Virus record (IMG/VR): IMGVR_UViG_3300033143_002211
Span: 1-35,083 of that record
Reading direction: 5' to 3' (one strand)
From: a virus
DNA: 35,083 bases
Below the pieces are notes generated by a model. It was not told the DNA's origin, made no database searches, and saw only the letters and a program-made list of their open reading frames with translations. This document shows positions 1 through 6,523 of this stretch, in pieces; position 1 is the stretch's first letter; every line of letters begins with the position of its first letter. Both the position numbers and the translations under genes were made by a program.

Positions 1-207
1 AAACAGCTTGATGAGTATGTCTGGAGTGAGCATAGAGGTTCATTCAAAGACGAGAAACAGCCAAAGGGCAGGCCAAAAGATATTAATGACCATCAAGTCG
101 AGAACATGCACAGATTGTTATTGCACAATACGCCATTTATCCCGTATTCATTAAGAAGGTCGAGTGCAATACCACATAGTATTTATAATCCAGATCCATA
201 CGATTAA
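1..207 (+). CDS. Terminase large subunit, C-terminal fragment
   Basis: An open frame enters from the left edge and ends at TAA 205-207, giving the last 68 residues of a protein. The end is basic and then finishes in NPDPYD. A gene just before the portal is normally the large terminase (the ATPase/nuclease motor that packages DNA into the prohead), and the D-, K- and R-rich tail with DINDHQVENMHRLLLHNTP fits the C-terminal part of such nucleases. No ATPase or nuclease motif lies inside the window, so the call rests mainly on position. The next gene starts two bases after the stop. The last codons share an 11-base string with the end of the gene at 2897-3196. Confidence 0.5.
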   Translation, partial: KQLDEYVWSEHRGSFKDEKQPKGRPKDINDHQVENMHRLLLHNTPFIPYSLRRSSAIPHSIYNPDPYD

Positions 208-209
208 AT

Positions 210-530
210 ATGACATTCAAAGGTACACCTTTAAAAAAGAGAGGTAAGTCTTGGCACACAAAACACATGGCCAGGTTAAAGAAAAGGAAAGCGCACAGAC
301 ATTTAATGCTTACAAAGAGTCGTGCGTCAAGAAAACACAGCAGAGCTTTGAGTAAAAAGTATAATACAAAAGAGCTGGAAGAAAGAAAGTTGTTAGAGAA
401 AGAGCTTGAGAGAGGTAAGATATATTGGTTCTTCGTTCGATGGCTAGGTAGAATCAGAGCTTTTTTTCCAACAATCATAAGTATAATTAAAAGAAGATTT
501 AATAAAGGAGGAGAGCTGAGCAAATCATGA
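210..530 (+). CDS. Small highly basic protein of unknown function
   Basis: The product is 106 aa and very rich in K and R (about residues 8-75). It ends with an aromatic, possibly membrane-associated or amphipathic stretch (IYWFFVRWLGRIRAFFPTIISII, about residues 71-93). I do not recognise a family. It starts two bases after the terminase stop in the context TAA-at-ATG with no Shine-Dalgarno, so termination-reinitiation is the likely route of translation. Its TGA stop overlaps the next start (ATGA). Nucleic-acid binding is plausible from charge alone, but the hydrophobic C-terminus would also suit a small membrane-active protein. Confidence 0.55.
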   Translation: MTFKGTPLKKRGKSWHTKHMARLKKRKAHRHLMLTKSRASRKHSRALSKKYNTKELEERKLLEKELERGKIYWFFVRWLGRIRAFFPTIISIIKRRFNKGGELSKS

Positions 531-964
531 AGATTACTGTATTGAGGAAAATGCGTTATGTCCAGTCATTCATCTATATTCTGCAATTTCAGTATGAGTT
601 TCAGTATTTAGTTCCGCATGGCAACGACATTTATCAAGACAGACTAACCGTAATACCAGGACTATTTAAAAGAGTTTTATGGAGACTAGGGTTTATCAAG
701 AGTCCATATACTCGAAAGCAGATTGAAGAGTATGAAACTATTGTCTTATCTGGAGCAATGAGCAAAATTGATCAAGTTAATGATCCGAAGTATAAAAAGG
801 AACGTCGCAAAAAGATTAAAGAGTTAAAGTTATCACGAGCCAAAGAACGCCAAAAGGACTGTGTGTGGCAAGCAAGACACTTCAAAAAAGAAATCTATTA
901 TTACTGCTTAGTACATAAAGAAGTTGTCAAGATGAAAGAAGGCGTAGCTCCAAAGCATAACTAA
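527..964 (+). CDS. Hypothetical basic protein between terminase and portal
   Basis: The product is 145 aa, starting at the ATG that overlaps the previous TGA. An AGGAGG string lies upstream, but about 15 bases from the ATG, too far for a normal Shine-Dalgarno; it also encodes Gly-Gly of the preceding protein. The N-terminal half is rich in aromatic residues (FIYILQFQYEFQYL). The C-terminal half is strongly basic (KYKKERRKKIKELKLSRAKE) and probably helical. No motif or family is recognised. The position suggests a packaging or portal-associated role, but nothing in the sequence proves it. Confidence 0.5.
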   Translation: MKITVLRKMRYVQSFIYILQFQYEFQYLVPHGNDIYQDRLTVIPGLFKRVLWRLGFIKSPYTRKQIEEYETIVLSGAMSKIDQVNDPKYKKERRKKIKELKLSRAKERQKDCVWQARHFKKEIYYYCLVHKEVVKMKEGVAPKHN

Positions 965-965
965 T

Positions 966-2894
966 ATGGCCATAACAAAAGTAAAAATTACGTATCAAGA
1001 CATTGAAAGGGAGGTTGTTGAAGATAAGAAAGAGACAACTGAAATCATAAGTGCTTCTTTACAGGGTAGGATTATCAAACAGATAGAGAAAGAGTATGAG
1101 CTTTGTTTCTCATTCAATGAAGCAAAGCGAGCAGTTAATCTTCTCAGACTAAAGCTTTATAACAATCAACGCAGGGATTCCAAAGCTGTTGGAGATCCTT
1201 TACTATTTACTGTTTTTAATACTATTCATGCAGCACTTTACGATGATCGATTAAATGTTCTATGGGAGGGCAGAGGTGGCCAGGGAGACGAAGACGTGGA
1301 GGATAATTTAAACGCTCTTTCAAGATTTGATTATGACGTAATGGAAAAGAATAAGCTGGATTATTTCTGGAACTGGGACGCAGAGTTCTTTGGAAGAGGG
1401 TTGGTATTGATGATGGAGTTTGACAGAAGCAAGGAAAAAATGTGTCCTATACCAGAACTGATTGATGCTATTACTTTTATAAGAGATCCCCGGGCAACAT
1501 CTGTTAATGGTATAAATGGAAAAGGTGCCATGAGGTTTGGAGGCTGGGAGACTGGTTCTACTTATTATGAGTTAAAAGGATTGCCAGGATATTTCAATAT
1601 TGGTTCGTTAAAAAAAGACAAAGACCTTAAATCTACGATGGACGAGGCTAGAGCAGCTCGCAGAGAAGCTCAAGGATTAGAAGCCTTTTATCAAAAAGAA
1701 GAAACACTAGGCAAGTATGACAATTATGAATTTCGTTTACTGAACTGGTTCACCACTATTAAAGGGCAAAAGTATCTTGTTACGCTAGGCAATTCCAGGT
1801 CTATTATTACTCGTATGATTAAGTTGAATTATAACGGGAGGTGGCCACTTTTAGATAGAGCAATATATCCAATGTCTAATAGCTGGGACGGAGTATCTAT
1901 TCCAGACCTAACTGAAGACAAGCAAAGAGCTAAAGCTGTGTTGCTTAACCTGGGAATGATGTCAGCAAAATCAGAAGTAATACCTTCTTATTTGTTTGAT
2001 AGAAATCGTATTAAAAATAAAAATGATTTAAACTTTAAGGTTAATAAATTTGTGGGTGTAGATGGCCGGGTAGATAATGCTATCGCACCAATTCAGAAAT
2101 CTACTGCTCATCAATACGTTAATCTTATTATGGAAATTCTTGACACTGCTGCACAAAGAGCTACTGCTACTCCAGAGATTCAGCAAGGCATTCAGCCAAA
2201 GCAAGAAAGAACGCTAGGAGAATTAGAGCTAGTGTCAGCAAAGGTTGATACTCGCTATTCAATGTCAGCTAAGGTATATGGTTGGAGTGAAGCAGACTTT
2301 TGGAGATTATCATACACACTTTATAAAAAGCACTTTAAAGACAAAATCGATGAGAAGATTGTTCGTATTCGTGGAGCAATGTCTCCTACTTATAGACCAT
2401 TAAAACGTGAGAACATTATCGCAACAGTTGATCCTGACGTTAAGATTGAATCAAGGGTTATGTCAGAGGCAAAGAGAATGCAGAAACAAAGGGCTTTCGC
2501 TCCTTTTGCAGCTACGGTTTTACAGGATCCAGATAACAACAGGAGGTTTGTTCAGAAATACATGGCTAAACTGATTGGAATGACGAAGGAAGAAATCAAT
2601 CTTACCTTTCCTCCAACGGTTGATGAGCTTCAGGCAGAAGATGAGAATGTTTTACTCAATGATAATAAAATGCCTAAGATAGGAGTAATGGACGATCATA
2701 AAATACATTTAGAAATACATGCAAAGGCAGACCAAAACGCAGCATTAGTAGCTCACATAAGAGCGCATAAGAAACTAATGGTTGTAAGACGTAATAGAAC
2801 TGACCTTTTTGAAGCGCCAGAAGCTCCACAGTTCCAATTACCAGGACAAGGTAAGCAAGTTAAGCCACGGGCATCAGCGCCTGCGACAAAATAA
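966..2894 (+). CDS. Portal protein
   Basis: The product is 642 aa, the usual size for portals of podovirus-like phages. Portals form the dodecameric ring at one capsid vertex through which DNA enters and leaves. Supporting features are the place between terminase and scaffold/capsid, the length, a conserved-looking core with DPLLFTVFNTIHAALYDDR (about residues 77-95) and FWNWDAEFFGRGLVLMMEFDR (about 134-154), and a helical C-terminal part. A repeat of charged and aromatic segments around 230-300 would fit the clip/stem region, but this is inference. The start follows the previous stop by one base (TAA-t-ATG) with no Shine-Dalgarno. The last ~20 residues are a flexible P/Q/K-rich tail. Confidence 0.72.
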   Translation: MAITKVKITYQDIEREVVEDKKETTEIISASLQGRIIKQIEKEYELCFSFNEAKRAVNLLRLKLYNNQRRDSKAVGDPLLFTVFNTIHAALYDDRLNVLWEGRGGQGDEDVEDNLNALSRFDYDVMEKNKLDYFWNWDAEFFGRGLVLMMEFDRSKEKMCPIPELIDAITFIRDPRATSVNGINGKGAMRFGGWETGSTYYELKGLPGYFNIGSLKKDKDLKSTMDEARAARREAQGLEAFYQKEETLGKYDNYEFRLLNWFTTIKGQKYLVTLGNSRSIITRMIKLNYNGRWPLLDRAIYPMSNSWDGVSIPDLTEDKQRAKAVLLNLGMMSAKSEVIPSYLFDRNRIKNKNDLNFKVNKFVGVDGRVDNAIAPIQKSTAHQYVNLIMEILDTAAQRATATPEIQQGIQPKQERTLGELELVSAKVDTRYSMSAKVYGWSEADFWRLSYTLYKKHFKDKIDEKIVRIRGAMSPTYRPLKRENIIATVDPDVKIESRVMSEAKRMQKQRAFAPFAATVLQDPDNNRRFVQKYMAKLIGMTKEEINLTFPPTVDELQAEDENVLLNDNKMPKIGVMDDHKIHLEIHAKADQNAALVAHIRAHKKLMVVRRNRTDLFEAPEAPQFQLPGQGKQVKPRASAPATK

Positions 2895-2896
2895 AT

Positions 2897-3196
2897 ATGC
2901 TTTCATTAAAAAACAAAAAAGACCACGAAGCAATAAAGGAAGTAATAAAGGCTGGCGTAAAGACTGATTTTTGGAGATTGATAGTAGAAGCATTGAAAGA
3001 CAGCAGACATCAGGTCAAAAAGATGAGAGACAGTGATGACTTAATGGATTATCCTGCTGAACAATATAAGACAGAAAGCGAATTGTTAAAAACAAAAATT
3101 AAGTACCTTGAAAATTTAATAGACTTACCAGAATCTCTGATGTCATGGGCGGAAAACCCTGACAACAGAAAACCTAACTTTGATCCATACGACTAA
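2897..3196 (+). CDS. Small helical head-module protein, unknown function
   Basis: The product is 99 aa. It starts two bases after the portal stop (TAA-at-ATG) and is predicted from composition to be mostly helical, with charged heptad-like stretches (about residues 8-45 and 55-75). It ends in KPNFDPYD, resembling the NPDPYD end of the terminase fragment. The family is not recognised. Position between portal and scaffold would suit a head-assembly accessory protein. The stop codon lies within the 5' arm of the long hairpin at 3195-3248, so ribosomes finishing this gene would run into that structure. Confidence 0.5.
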   Translation: MLSLKNKKDHEAIKEVIKAGVKTDFWRLIVEALKDSRHQVKKMRDSDDLMDYPAEQYKTESELLKTKIKYLENLIDLPESLMSWAENPDNRKPNFDPYD

Positions 3197-3248
3197 TTAG
3201 GTCTTTACCTTGAGGATAATTCGTTGTCCTTAATGCAAAGTCCTAATT
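3195..3248 (+). promoter_or_regulatory. Long intergenic hairpin with TTCG tetraloop
   Basis: The outer stem pairs 3195-3206 with 3237-3248 (AATTAGG and CTTT with AAAG and CCTAATT, one T-T mismatch). An internal loop follows, then an inner 10-bp stem pairs 3210-3219 with 3224-3233 around TTCG (3220-3223). The inner stem includes two G-U pairs. No U-tract follows, so it is not a simple terminator. It could be an mRNA stability or processing element between portal and scaffold/capsid cistrons. About 70 further bases separate it from the scaffold ATG; they hold shorter CGGCT/AGCCG pairing but no clear gene. Confidence 0.6.
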
Positions 3249-3317
3249 GGGCTTAAATATACCGTCCGGCTAATGTGTTTTCGTCATTTCACAGAAGCCG
3301 AGCAATACCAAACCATT

Positions 3318-4049
3318 ATGACAGAAAAGAAAAAAGCCACTTTTGATCCAGAGGTTAAAGAACCAAAGGAAGAAAGTGAGAGTGCAGAGGATGAGGCACT
3401 TGAAACAAAGACATCCGAAACAGAAACAGAAACTGAGTCGTCAGAAGAAGAAGACGACAAGGAAGAAGAAGGTGATGACGAAGACGAAGATGAGGAAGTC
3501 ACACCTGAAAACGTTCCAGTTAGGAAAAGCACTCAACAGCATATTATCAACAGGCAGTCAATTAAGATTAAAAAGCTTCGTAGTAAGAAAGACGAAGAAT
3601 CTGTTGACGAAGAAGACGACGATGAGTTATCTTCTGAAGCTAGTAATGCTGTTAGTAAAGAGGTGAAAAGGCAAGTTGCTCCAGTTATAGATGCTCTTGT
3701 TTCAACAACAGACGATCAAGAGCTTAAAGATCTATATACAAGTGAGCCTGCTGCTAAAAAATATGACAAAAGGATTAAGTCATATATGAAAAGCGAACAC
3801 TGGAAAGGCGTTCCAGTCTCAGCTATCTTTCACCATCTCGCTTTCAAGGACGCTGAGTTTATTGGAAAAGAACGTAAAAGAATTGCTGATAAAGAGGCTG
3901 ATCTTAATAAAGGAGGAGGTAGGCAATTAAAGGTTAAGAAAGCTTTTACCGGGAAGATGCCTTCAGCAGAAGAAATTGAAGGGATGGATCCAAAAGCCTT
4001 TGAACAACTTCAGCTAGATGTAAAGCGAGGAAAGTATTTAAAAAAATAA
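3318..4049 (+). CDS. Probable capsid scaffolding protein (acidic)
   Basis: I take the start at ATG 3318 (243 aa, MTEKKKATFDPEV). The frame is open from ATG 3273, but those extra 15 residues look like leader sequence. Residues ~12-60 are extremely acidic (E, D, S and T runs), followed by a basic patch and a second acidic block. The C-terminal half is helical and more conserved-looking (residues ~120-243), ending in a basic KRGKYLKK. Acidic, helical, low-complexity proteins immediately before the major capsid gene are typically scaffolds, which template procapsid assembly and leave before DNA packaging; the basic tail would be the usual capsid-binding end. Function is inferred from position and composition, not from a motif. 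Confidence 0.6.
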   Translation: MTEKKKATFDPEVKEPKEESESAEDEALETKTSETETETESSEEEDDKEEEGDDEDEDEEVTPENVPVRKSTQQHIINRQSIKIKKLRSKKDEESVDEEDDDELSSEASNAVSKEVKRQVAPVIDALVSTTDDQELKDLYTSEPAAKKYDKRIKSYMKSEHWKGVPVSAIFHHLAFKDAEFIGKERKRIADKEADLNKGGGRQLKVKKAFTGKMPSAEEIEGMDPKAFEQLQLDVKRGKYLKK

Positions 4050-4051
4050 AT

Positions 4052-4106
4052 ATAGGAGATTGTCGCGATTTCCTATGACGGTATAGGTTATAGCCGCGAT
4101 ATAGCC
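4052..4106 (+). promoter_or_regulatory. Twin hairpins upstream of major capsid gene
   Basis: Hairpin 1 pairs 4052-4060 (ATAGGAGAT) with 4068-4076 (ATTTCCTAT), one G-U pair, with GTCGC in the loop. Hairpin 2 pairs 4086-4092 (GGTTATA) with 4100-4106 (TATAGCC), one G-U pair, with loop GCCGCGA. Both loops carry a CGCGA-type string (4064-4068 and 4095-4099). Only 10 bases separate hairpin 2 from the capsid ATG. There is no Shine-Dalgarno. A role in mRNA stability or translational control of the most highly expressed protein is plausible but inferred. Confidence 0.55.
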
Positions 4107-4116
4107 ACTCGAAAAA

Positions 4117-5070
4117 ATGTCTGACACAACAACCGCCGAAGTAGCTGCTGGGATTAACAATTTTTACGTAAAGACAATGCTTAAAGAAGCTCGTCCTTTA
4201 TTAGTCCATACTAGATGGGCGCAAGTAAAAGATATTCCAGCACACACATCTTTGAACATTAAGTTCAGAAGATATTCATTACTTAGTGCTGCCACTACCG
4301 CTTTGACAGAAGGAGTAACTCCTGCTGGCTCTCAATTAAGTGTTACCGATGTTTCAGCTACTGTTGCTCAATACGGAGATTACGTTACCTTGACTGATGT
4401 TTTACAATTTTCTACTCTCGATCCTATTATTACTGAAACTAAAGAAATTCAAGGTCAACAGGCCGGGAACACTTTAGATCAGCTTTGTAGGAATGTTATA
4501 GTCGCAGGAACTACTATTCAGTATGCTTCAACAGCTACTGATACTGCTGAAGTTACAGCTGGAATGAAATTAGACAGAGCAGAGATTAAAGAAGCTGTTA
4601 GAACATTACACGGTAACAACGCTCGTAAGTTGACTAAGATAGTAAATCCTTCAACGGGGTTTAACACTTCTCCGATTAATGCCGCATACGTTGGTATTAT
4701 CTCAGAAGATACTCTTTTCGACTTAAAAGACGAGACAGGTTGGGTTTCTATTGAAGAATACTCAAGCAGAATGAATGTTATGGATGGAGAGGTAGGAAAG
4801 CTTGACGAAGTTAGATTTGTAATGACAACTAATGCTGCTACCGAAGCTTCAACTGTCACTGTTCACAAGACACTGATATTGGCAGCAAACTTCTATGGAA
4901 TCTCAAGGATCTCTGGCCAAGCAATGCAAACCATTGATAAGTCATTAGGTTCAGGAGGTACTGCCGATCCTTTAAATCAGCGTTCAACTTTAGGATGGAA
5001 AGCAACTTTTGTTGCCAAGATTCTTAATGAGAACTTTGCTGTTCTTATTGAACACGCAGTCTCGAGCTAA
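4117..5070 (+). CDS. Major capsid protein, N4-gp56-like family
   Basis: The product is 317 aa. The run ALTEGVTPAGSQLSVTDVSATVAQYGDYVTLTDVL (about residues 67-102) closely matches the pattern of N4-gp56 family major capsid proteins, HK97-fold proteins that build the icosahedral shell. The family hallmark of a TEG-containing N-terminal arm, then an alternating beta region and a GxQAGxTLD helix (GQQAGNTLDQLCRNV, about residues 113-127), is present. Length is typical. It sits directly after the scaffold, as expected. The start is ATG 4117 after a leader with two hairpins and no Shine-Dalgarno. Repeated copies would self-assemble on the scaffold in the cytoplasm. No cleavage signal or protease gene is evident. 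Confidence 0.88.
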   Translation: MSDTTTAEVAAGINNFYVKTMLKEARPLLVHTRWAQVKDIPAHTSLNIKFRRYSLLSAATTALTEGVTPAGSQLSVTDVSATVAQYGDYVTLTDVLQFSTLDPIITETKEIQGQQAGNTLDQLCRNVIVAGTTIQYASTATDTAEVTAGMKLDRAEIKEAVRTLHGNNARKLTKIVNPSTGFNTSPINAAYVGIISEDTLFDLKDETGWVSIEEYSSRMNVMDGEVGKLDEVRFVMTTNAATEASTVTVHKTLILAANFYGISRISGQAMQTIDKSLGSGGTADPLNQRSTLGWKATFVAKILNENFAVLIEHAVSS

Positions 5071-5077
5071 TATTCTA

Positions 5078-5130
5078 GTTAAGTAGGGTTATAGATAGAC
5101 CATAATGGTTCTCACTAATCCTTGCTTAAC
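5078..5130 (+). promoter_or_regulatory. Long hairpin after the capsid gene
   Basis: GTTAAG (5078-5083) pairs with CTTAAC (5125-5130), and AGGGTTA (5085-5091) pairs with TAATCCT (5116-5122), separated by small bulges. Inside, AGACC and GGTTCT can form a further small stem. It lies just after the capsid stop and before a GTCG-type box, with no U-tract. It may protect the 3' end of the capsid message or attenuate read-through; this is inference. Confidence 0.55.
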
Positions 5131-5133
5131 ATC

Positions 5134-5148
5134 GTCGTATTACTAATT
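5134..5148 (+). promoter_or_regulatory. GTCG-N4-ACTAATT leader box (variant)
   Basis: GTCGT at 5134 is followed by ACTAATT (5142-5148), and the ATG of the next gene is 28 bases from the G. This is the most divergent of the leader boxes (GTCGT rather than GTCGC), but the order and spacing match the others at 5712, 6075 and 28596. It could be a phage promoter or a translation leader. Confidence 0.4.
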
Positions 5149-5161
5149 ATTCATTTCTTTT

Positions 5162-5458
5162 ATGGCTAAAAAATTAAACAAAGCACAACTTGTTGCAGAA
5201 TTAAAAAAATTAGGTATTGAAGTAGATCCTGCAAAAAAGTTGACTAATCCAAAGCTAGAGACCAGAATGACAGTCCTGCTCCTGAGGCTTCAGAAGAGGC
5301 TCCTCCAAAAATTGAGTCTAAGGGTTCAGCAGAGAGAGAAGAACTCCCTGCGCCAGAGACTGAAAAGGATTATCTTCAGAAGTATCAGTATAAAAAGCAA
5401 ATACTCTTTGGTAGTTTGGCTACTAATCCTACTCCCGGGACTAAGAAATACAGGATGA
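5162..5458 (+). CDS. N-terminal fragment of a frameshifted SAP/HeH-like protein
   Basis: The frame opens with MAKKLNKAQLVAELKKLGIEVD and DPAKKLTNPKLE (residues 1-33), the pattern of a helix-extended-helix (SAP-like) motif common at the ends of phage proteins. After about residue 35 the frame turns into an implausible L/R-rich sequence ending at 5458. Meanwhile frame 1 from about 5248 reads a normal acidic linker (SPAPEASEEAPPKIES). The real coding sequence therefore switches frame between about 5248 and 5275, consistent with one base missing (for example near 5268) or another small indel. The portion after the switch should not be trusted. It may be an assembly error, a true mutation or recoding. 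Confidence 0.5.
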   Translation: MAKKLNKAQLVAELKKLGIEVDPAKKLTNPKLETRMTVLLLRLQKRLLQKLSLRVQQREKNSLRQRLKRIIFRSISIKSKYSLVVWLLILLPGLRNTG

Positions 5459-5712
5459 AGCAAAAACTCTTAATGCAACCTAGAGTAAGAATTATTATCC
5501 CAAGAGCGCCAAAAGAGCCAGCAATCGTTAAGCTTTCTGTCAATTTGAATGGTTACAGATTAGATTTTCCAAAACAGGAATATATTGAAGTTCCTGAGCA
5601 AGTTGCAAAGATAATCATGAAATCTCAAAGACAGACAGAAGAAGCTTTAAGCTTTCGCAGACTTGATGCTGGTTCTACGAACAAAGCAGACAAGGAGGCT
5701 TTAAACTTATAG
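5416..5712 (+). CDS. C-terminal part of the frameshifted head-module protein
   Basis: The listed frame begins at a TTG (5416), but the coding signal in this frame continues upstream to about 5248, where no ATG, GTG or TTG exists. The region therefore only makes sense as the continuation of the gene starting at 5162. The combined protein would be about 180 aa: SAP/HeH-like N-terminus, P/A/E-rich linker, then a conserved-looking domain with VRIIIPRAPKEPAIVKLSVNLNGYRLDFPKQEYIEVPEQVAKII (split here: VRIIIPRAPKEP, YRLDFPKQEYIEVPEQ). The C-terminal part is the kind of small structural domain seen next to N4-gp56-type capsid genes; its role is unknown. TAG 5710-5712 overlaps the first base of a GTCGC box. 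Confidence 0.55.
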   Translation: MATNPTPGTKKYRMKQKLLMQPRVRIIIPRAPKEPAIVKLSVNLNGYRLDFPKQEYIEVPEQVAKIIMKSQRQTEEALSFRRLDAGSTNKADKEALNL

Positions 5713-5729
5713 TCGCAAAAATACTAATT
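5712..5729 (+). promoter_or_regulatory. GTCGC-ACTAATT leader box
   Basis: GTCGC starts at the last base of the upstream stop codon (TAG). ACTAATT lies at 5723-5729 and the next ATG is 31 bases from the G. Spacing is identical to the box at 6075, but these two leaders sit in front of paralogous genes and may be copies of each other. Confidence 0.5.
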
Positions 5730-5742
5730 TAAAATTACTAAA

Positions 5743-6072
5743 ATGACCATAACATCTACGCAAACAAAACATCCTGCTTCAGTTAATAACGTTGCAGTCG
5801 GTAGATACCTTACGGATGGTACAGCCGCTGCTTACAATATTAATACTGGTTTTAAACCTCGTTATGTTAGAGTGATCAATCTGACTGACAGAAATGAAAA
5901 CGAATGGCTTGAAGGTATGGCTGACGCGTCTGCTTTACATACAATAGCTGACGGAACCAGGACTTTAACTACTACTTTAGGAATTACTCCGCTTGATAAT
6001 GGATTCACAGTAGGTTTAGATACAGACGTTAATGTTACAGCCAAACAGATTAGTTGGATCGCCATCGGCTAA
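5743..6072 (+). CDS. Putative capsid decoration protein, copy 1
   Basis: The product is 109 aa, predominantly beta by composition. It is clearly paralogous to the next gene: both start MTITSTQ, share VGRYLTDGTAAA/HGRYITDGTAAA, PRYVRV, EWxEGMADASA and a C-terminal GFTVGLDxDVNV...W.AIG. The size, the absence of a signal peptide and the place just after the capsid gene suggest a small structural protein, perhaps decorating the head. I recall similar short proteins in other phage head modules, but none with a proven function. It is preceded by a GTCGC box and has no Shine-Dalgarno. Confidence 0.6.
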   Translation: MTITSTQTKHPASVNNVAVGRYLTDGTAAAYNINTGFKPRYVRVINLTDRNENEWLEGMADASALHTIADGTRTLTTTLGITPLDNGFTVGLDTDVNVTAKQISWIAIG

Positions 6073-6074
6073 AA

Positions 6075-6092
6075 GTCGCATAAATGCTAATT
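6075..6092 (+). promoter_or_regulatory. GTCGC-GCTAATT leader box
   Basis: GTCGC at 6075-6079 lies three bases after the TAA of the upstream gene. GCTAATT is at 6086-6092 and the ATG is 31 bases from the G. This is the same layout as the 5712 box. Confidence 0.5.
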
Positions 6093-6105
6093 AACAAAAA
6101 CTATC

Positions 6106-6438
6106 ATGACTATCACTTCTACACAGTCAAGAGAACCAGCTTCAGTTGTTAATGTTGCACATGGCAGATATATCACCGATGGTACTGCTGCGGCTTTTGT
6201 AATAACGACTGGATTTATTCCACGTTATGTAAGAGTTACAAACGTTACTTCTGGAGATCAATACGAGTGGTTTGAAGGCATGGCCGATGCTTCTGCTTAT
6301 AAAATAACAGCAGCGACATCAGCAAGATCCTTGATTACTACTCTTGGTGTTACCGTTGATTCTAGAGGATTTACAGTTGGATTAGATCTTGATGTCAACG
6401 TTATATCAGAACAGTTAAACTGGATGGCAATAGGTTAA
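6106..6438 (+). CDS. Putative capsid decoration protein, copy 2
   Basis: The product is 110 aa and the tandem paralogue of 5743-6072. The two align end to end with only a one- or two-residue length difference in the middle (TIADGTRTL versus ITAATSARSL). Conserved positions cluster in the RYVRV and EWxEGMADA blocks and the C-terminal GFTVGLD strand, so both probably keep the same fold. Divergence is large enough that the duplication is old or the copies are specialised, for example occupying different surface sites. Function is inferred only from position after the capsid gene. Confidence 0.6.
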   Translation: MTITSTQSREPASVVNVAHGRYITDGTAAAFVITTGFIPRYVRVTNVTSGDQYEWFEGMADASAYKITAATSARSLITTLGVTVDSRGFTVGLDLDVNVISEQLNWMAIG

Positions 6439-6442
6439 ACAA

Positions 6443-6493
6443 GTCGCGTTCAAAGTCGCCTTATTAAGTAATTATTATTCAGTAGTGAGGCGA
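6443..6493 (+). promoter_or_regulatory. Two GTCGC boxes and an 11-bp hairpin
   Basis: GTCGC occurs at 6443 and 6455. The second is part of the hairpin arm 6456-6466 (TCGCCTTATTA), which pairs with 6483-6493 (TAGTGAGGCGA) through 11 pairs including two G-U, around a 16-base AT-rich loop. The rest of the gap to ATG 6524 is AT-rich and contains no Shine-Dalgarno. The structure could hide or present the GTCGC element. Confidence 0.55.
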
Positions 6494-6523
6494 ACACTTC
6501 TCGCTGGATAATACAATAATTAA

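Noticed and set aside
3284-3532. Serine-rich minus-strand frame
   Set aside because: It is the mirror of the acidic scaffold codons (GAA/GAC runs) and has no independent support.
5232-5239. A AAA AAG slippery heptamer in the SAP/HeH-like gene as a programmed -1 site
   Set aside because: A -1 shift there runs into TAA at 5245-5247, so it cannot join the two good frames.
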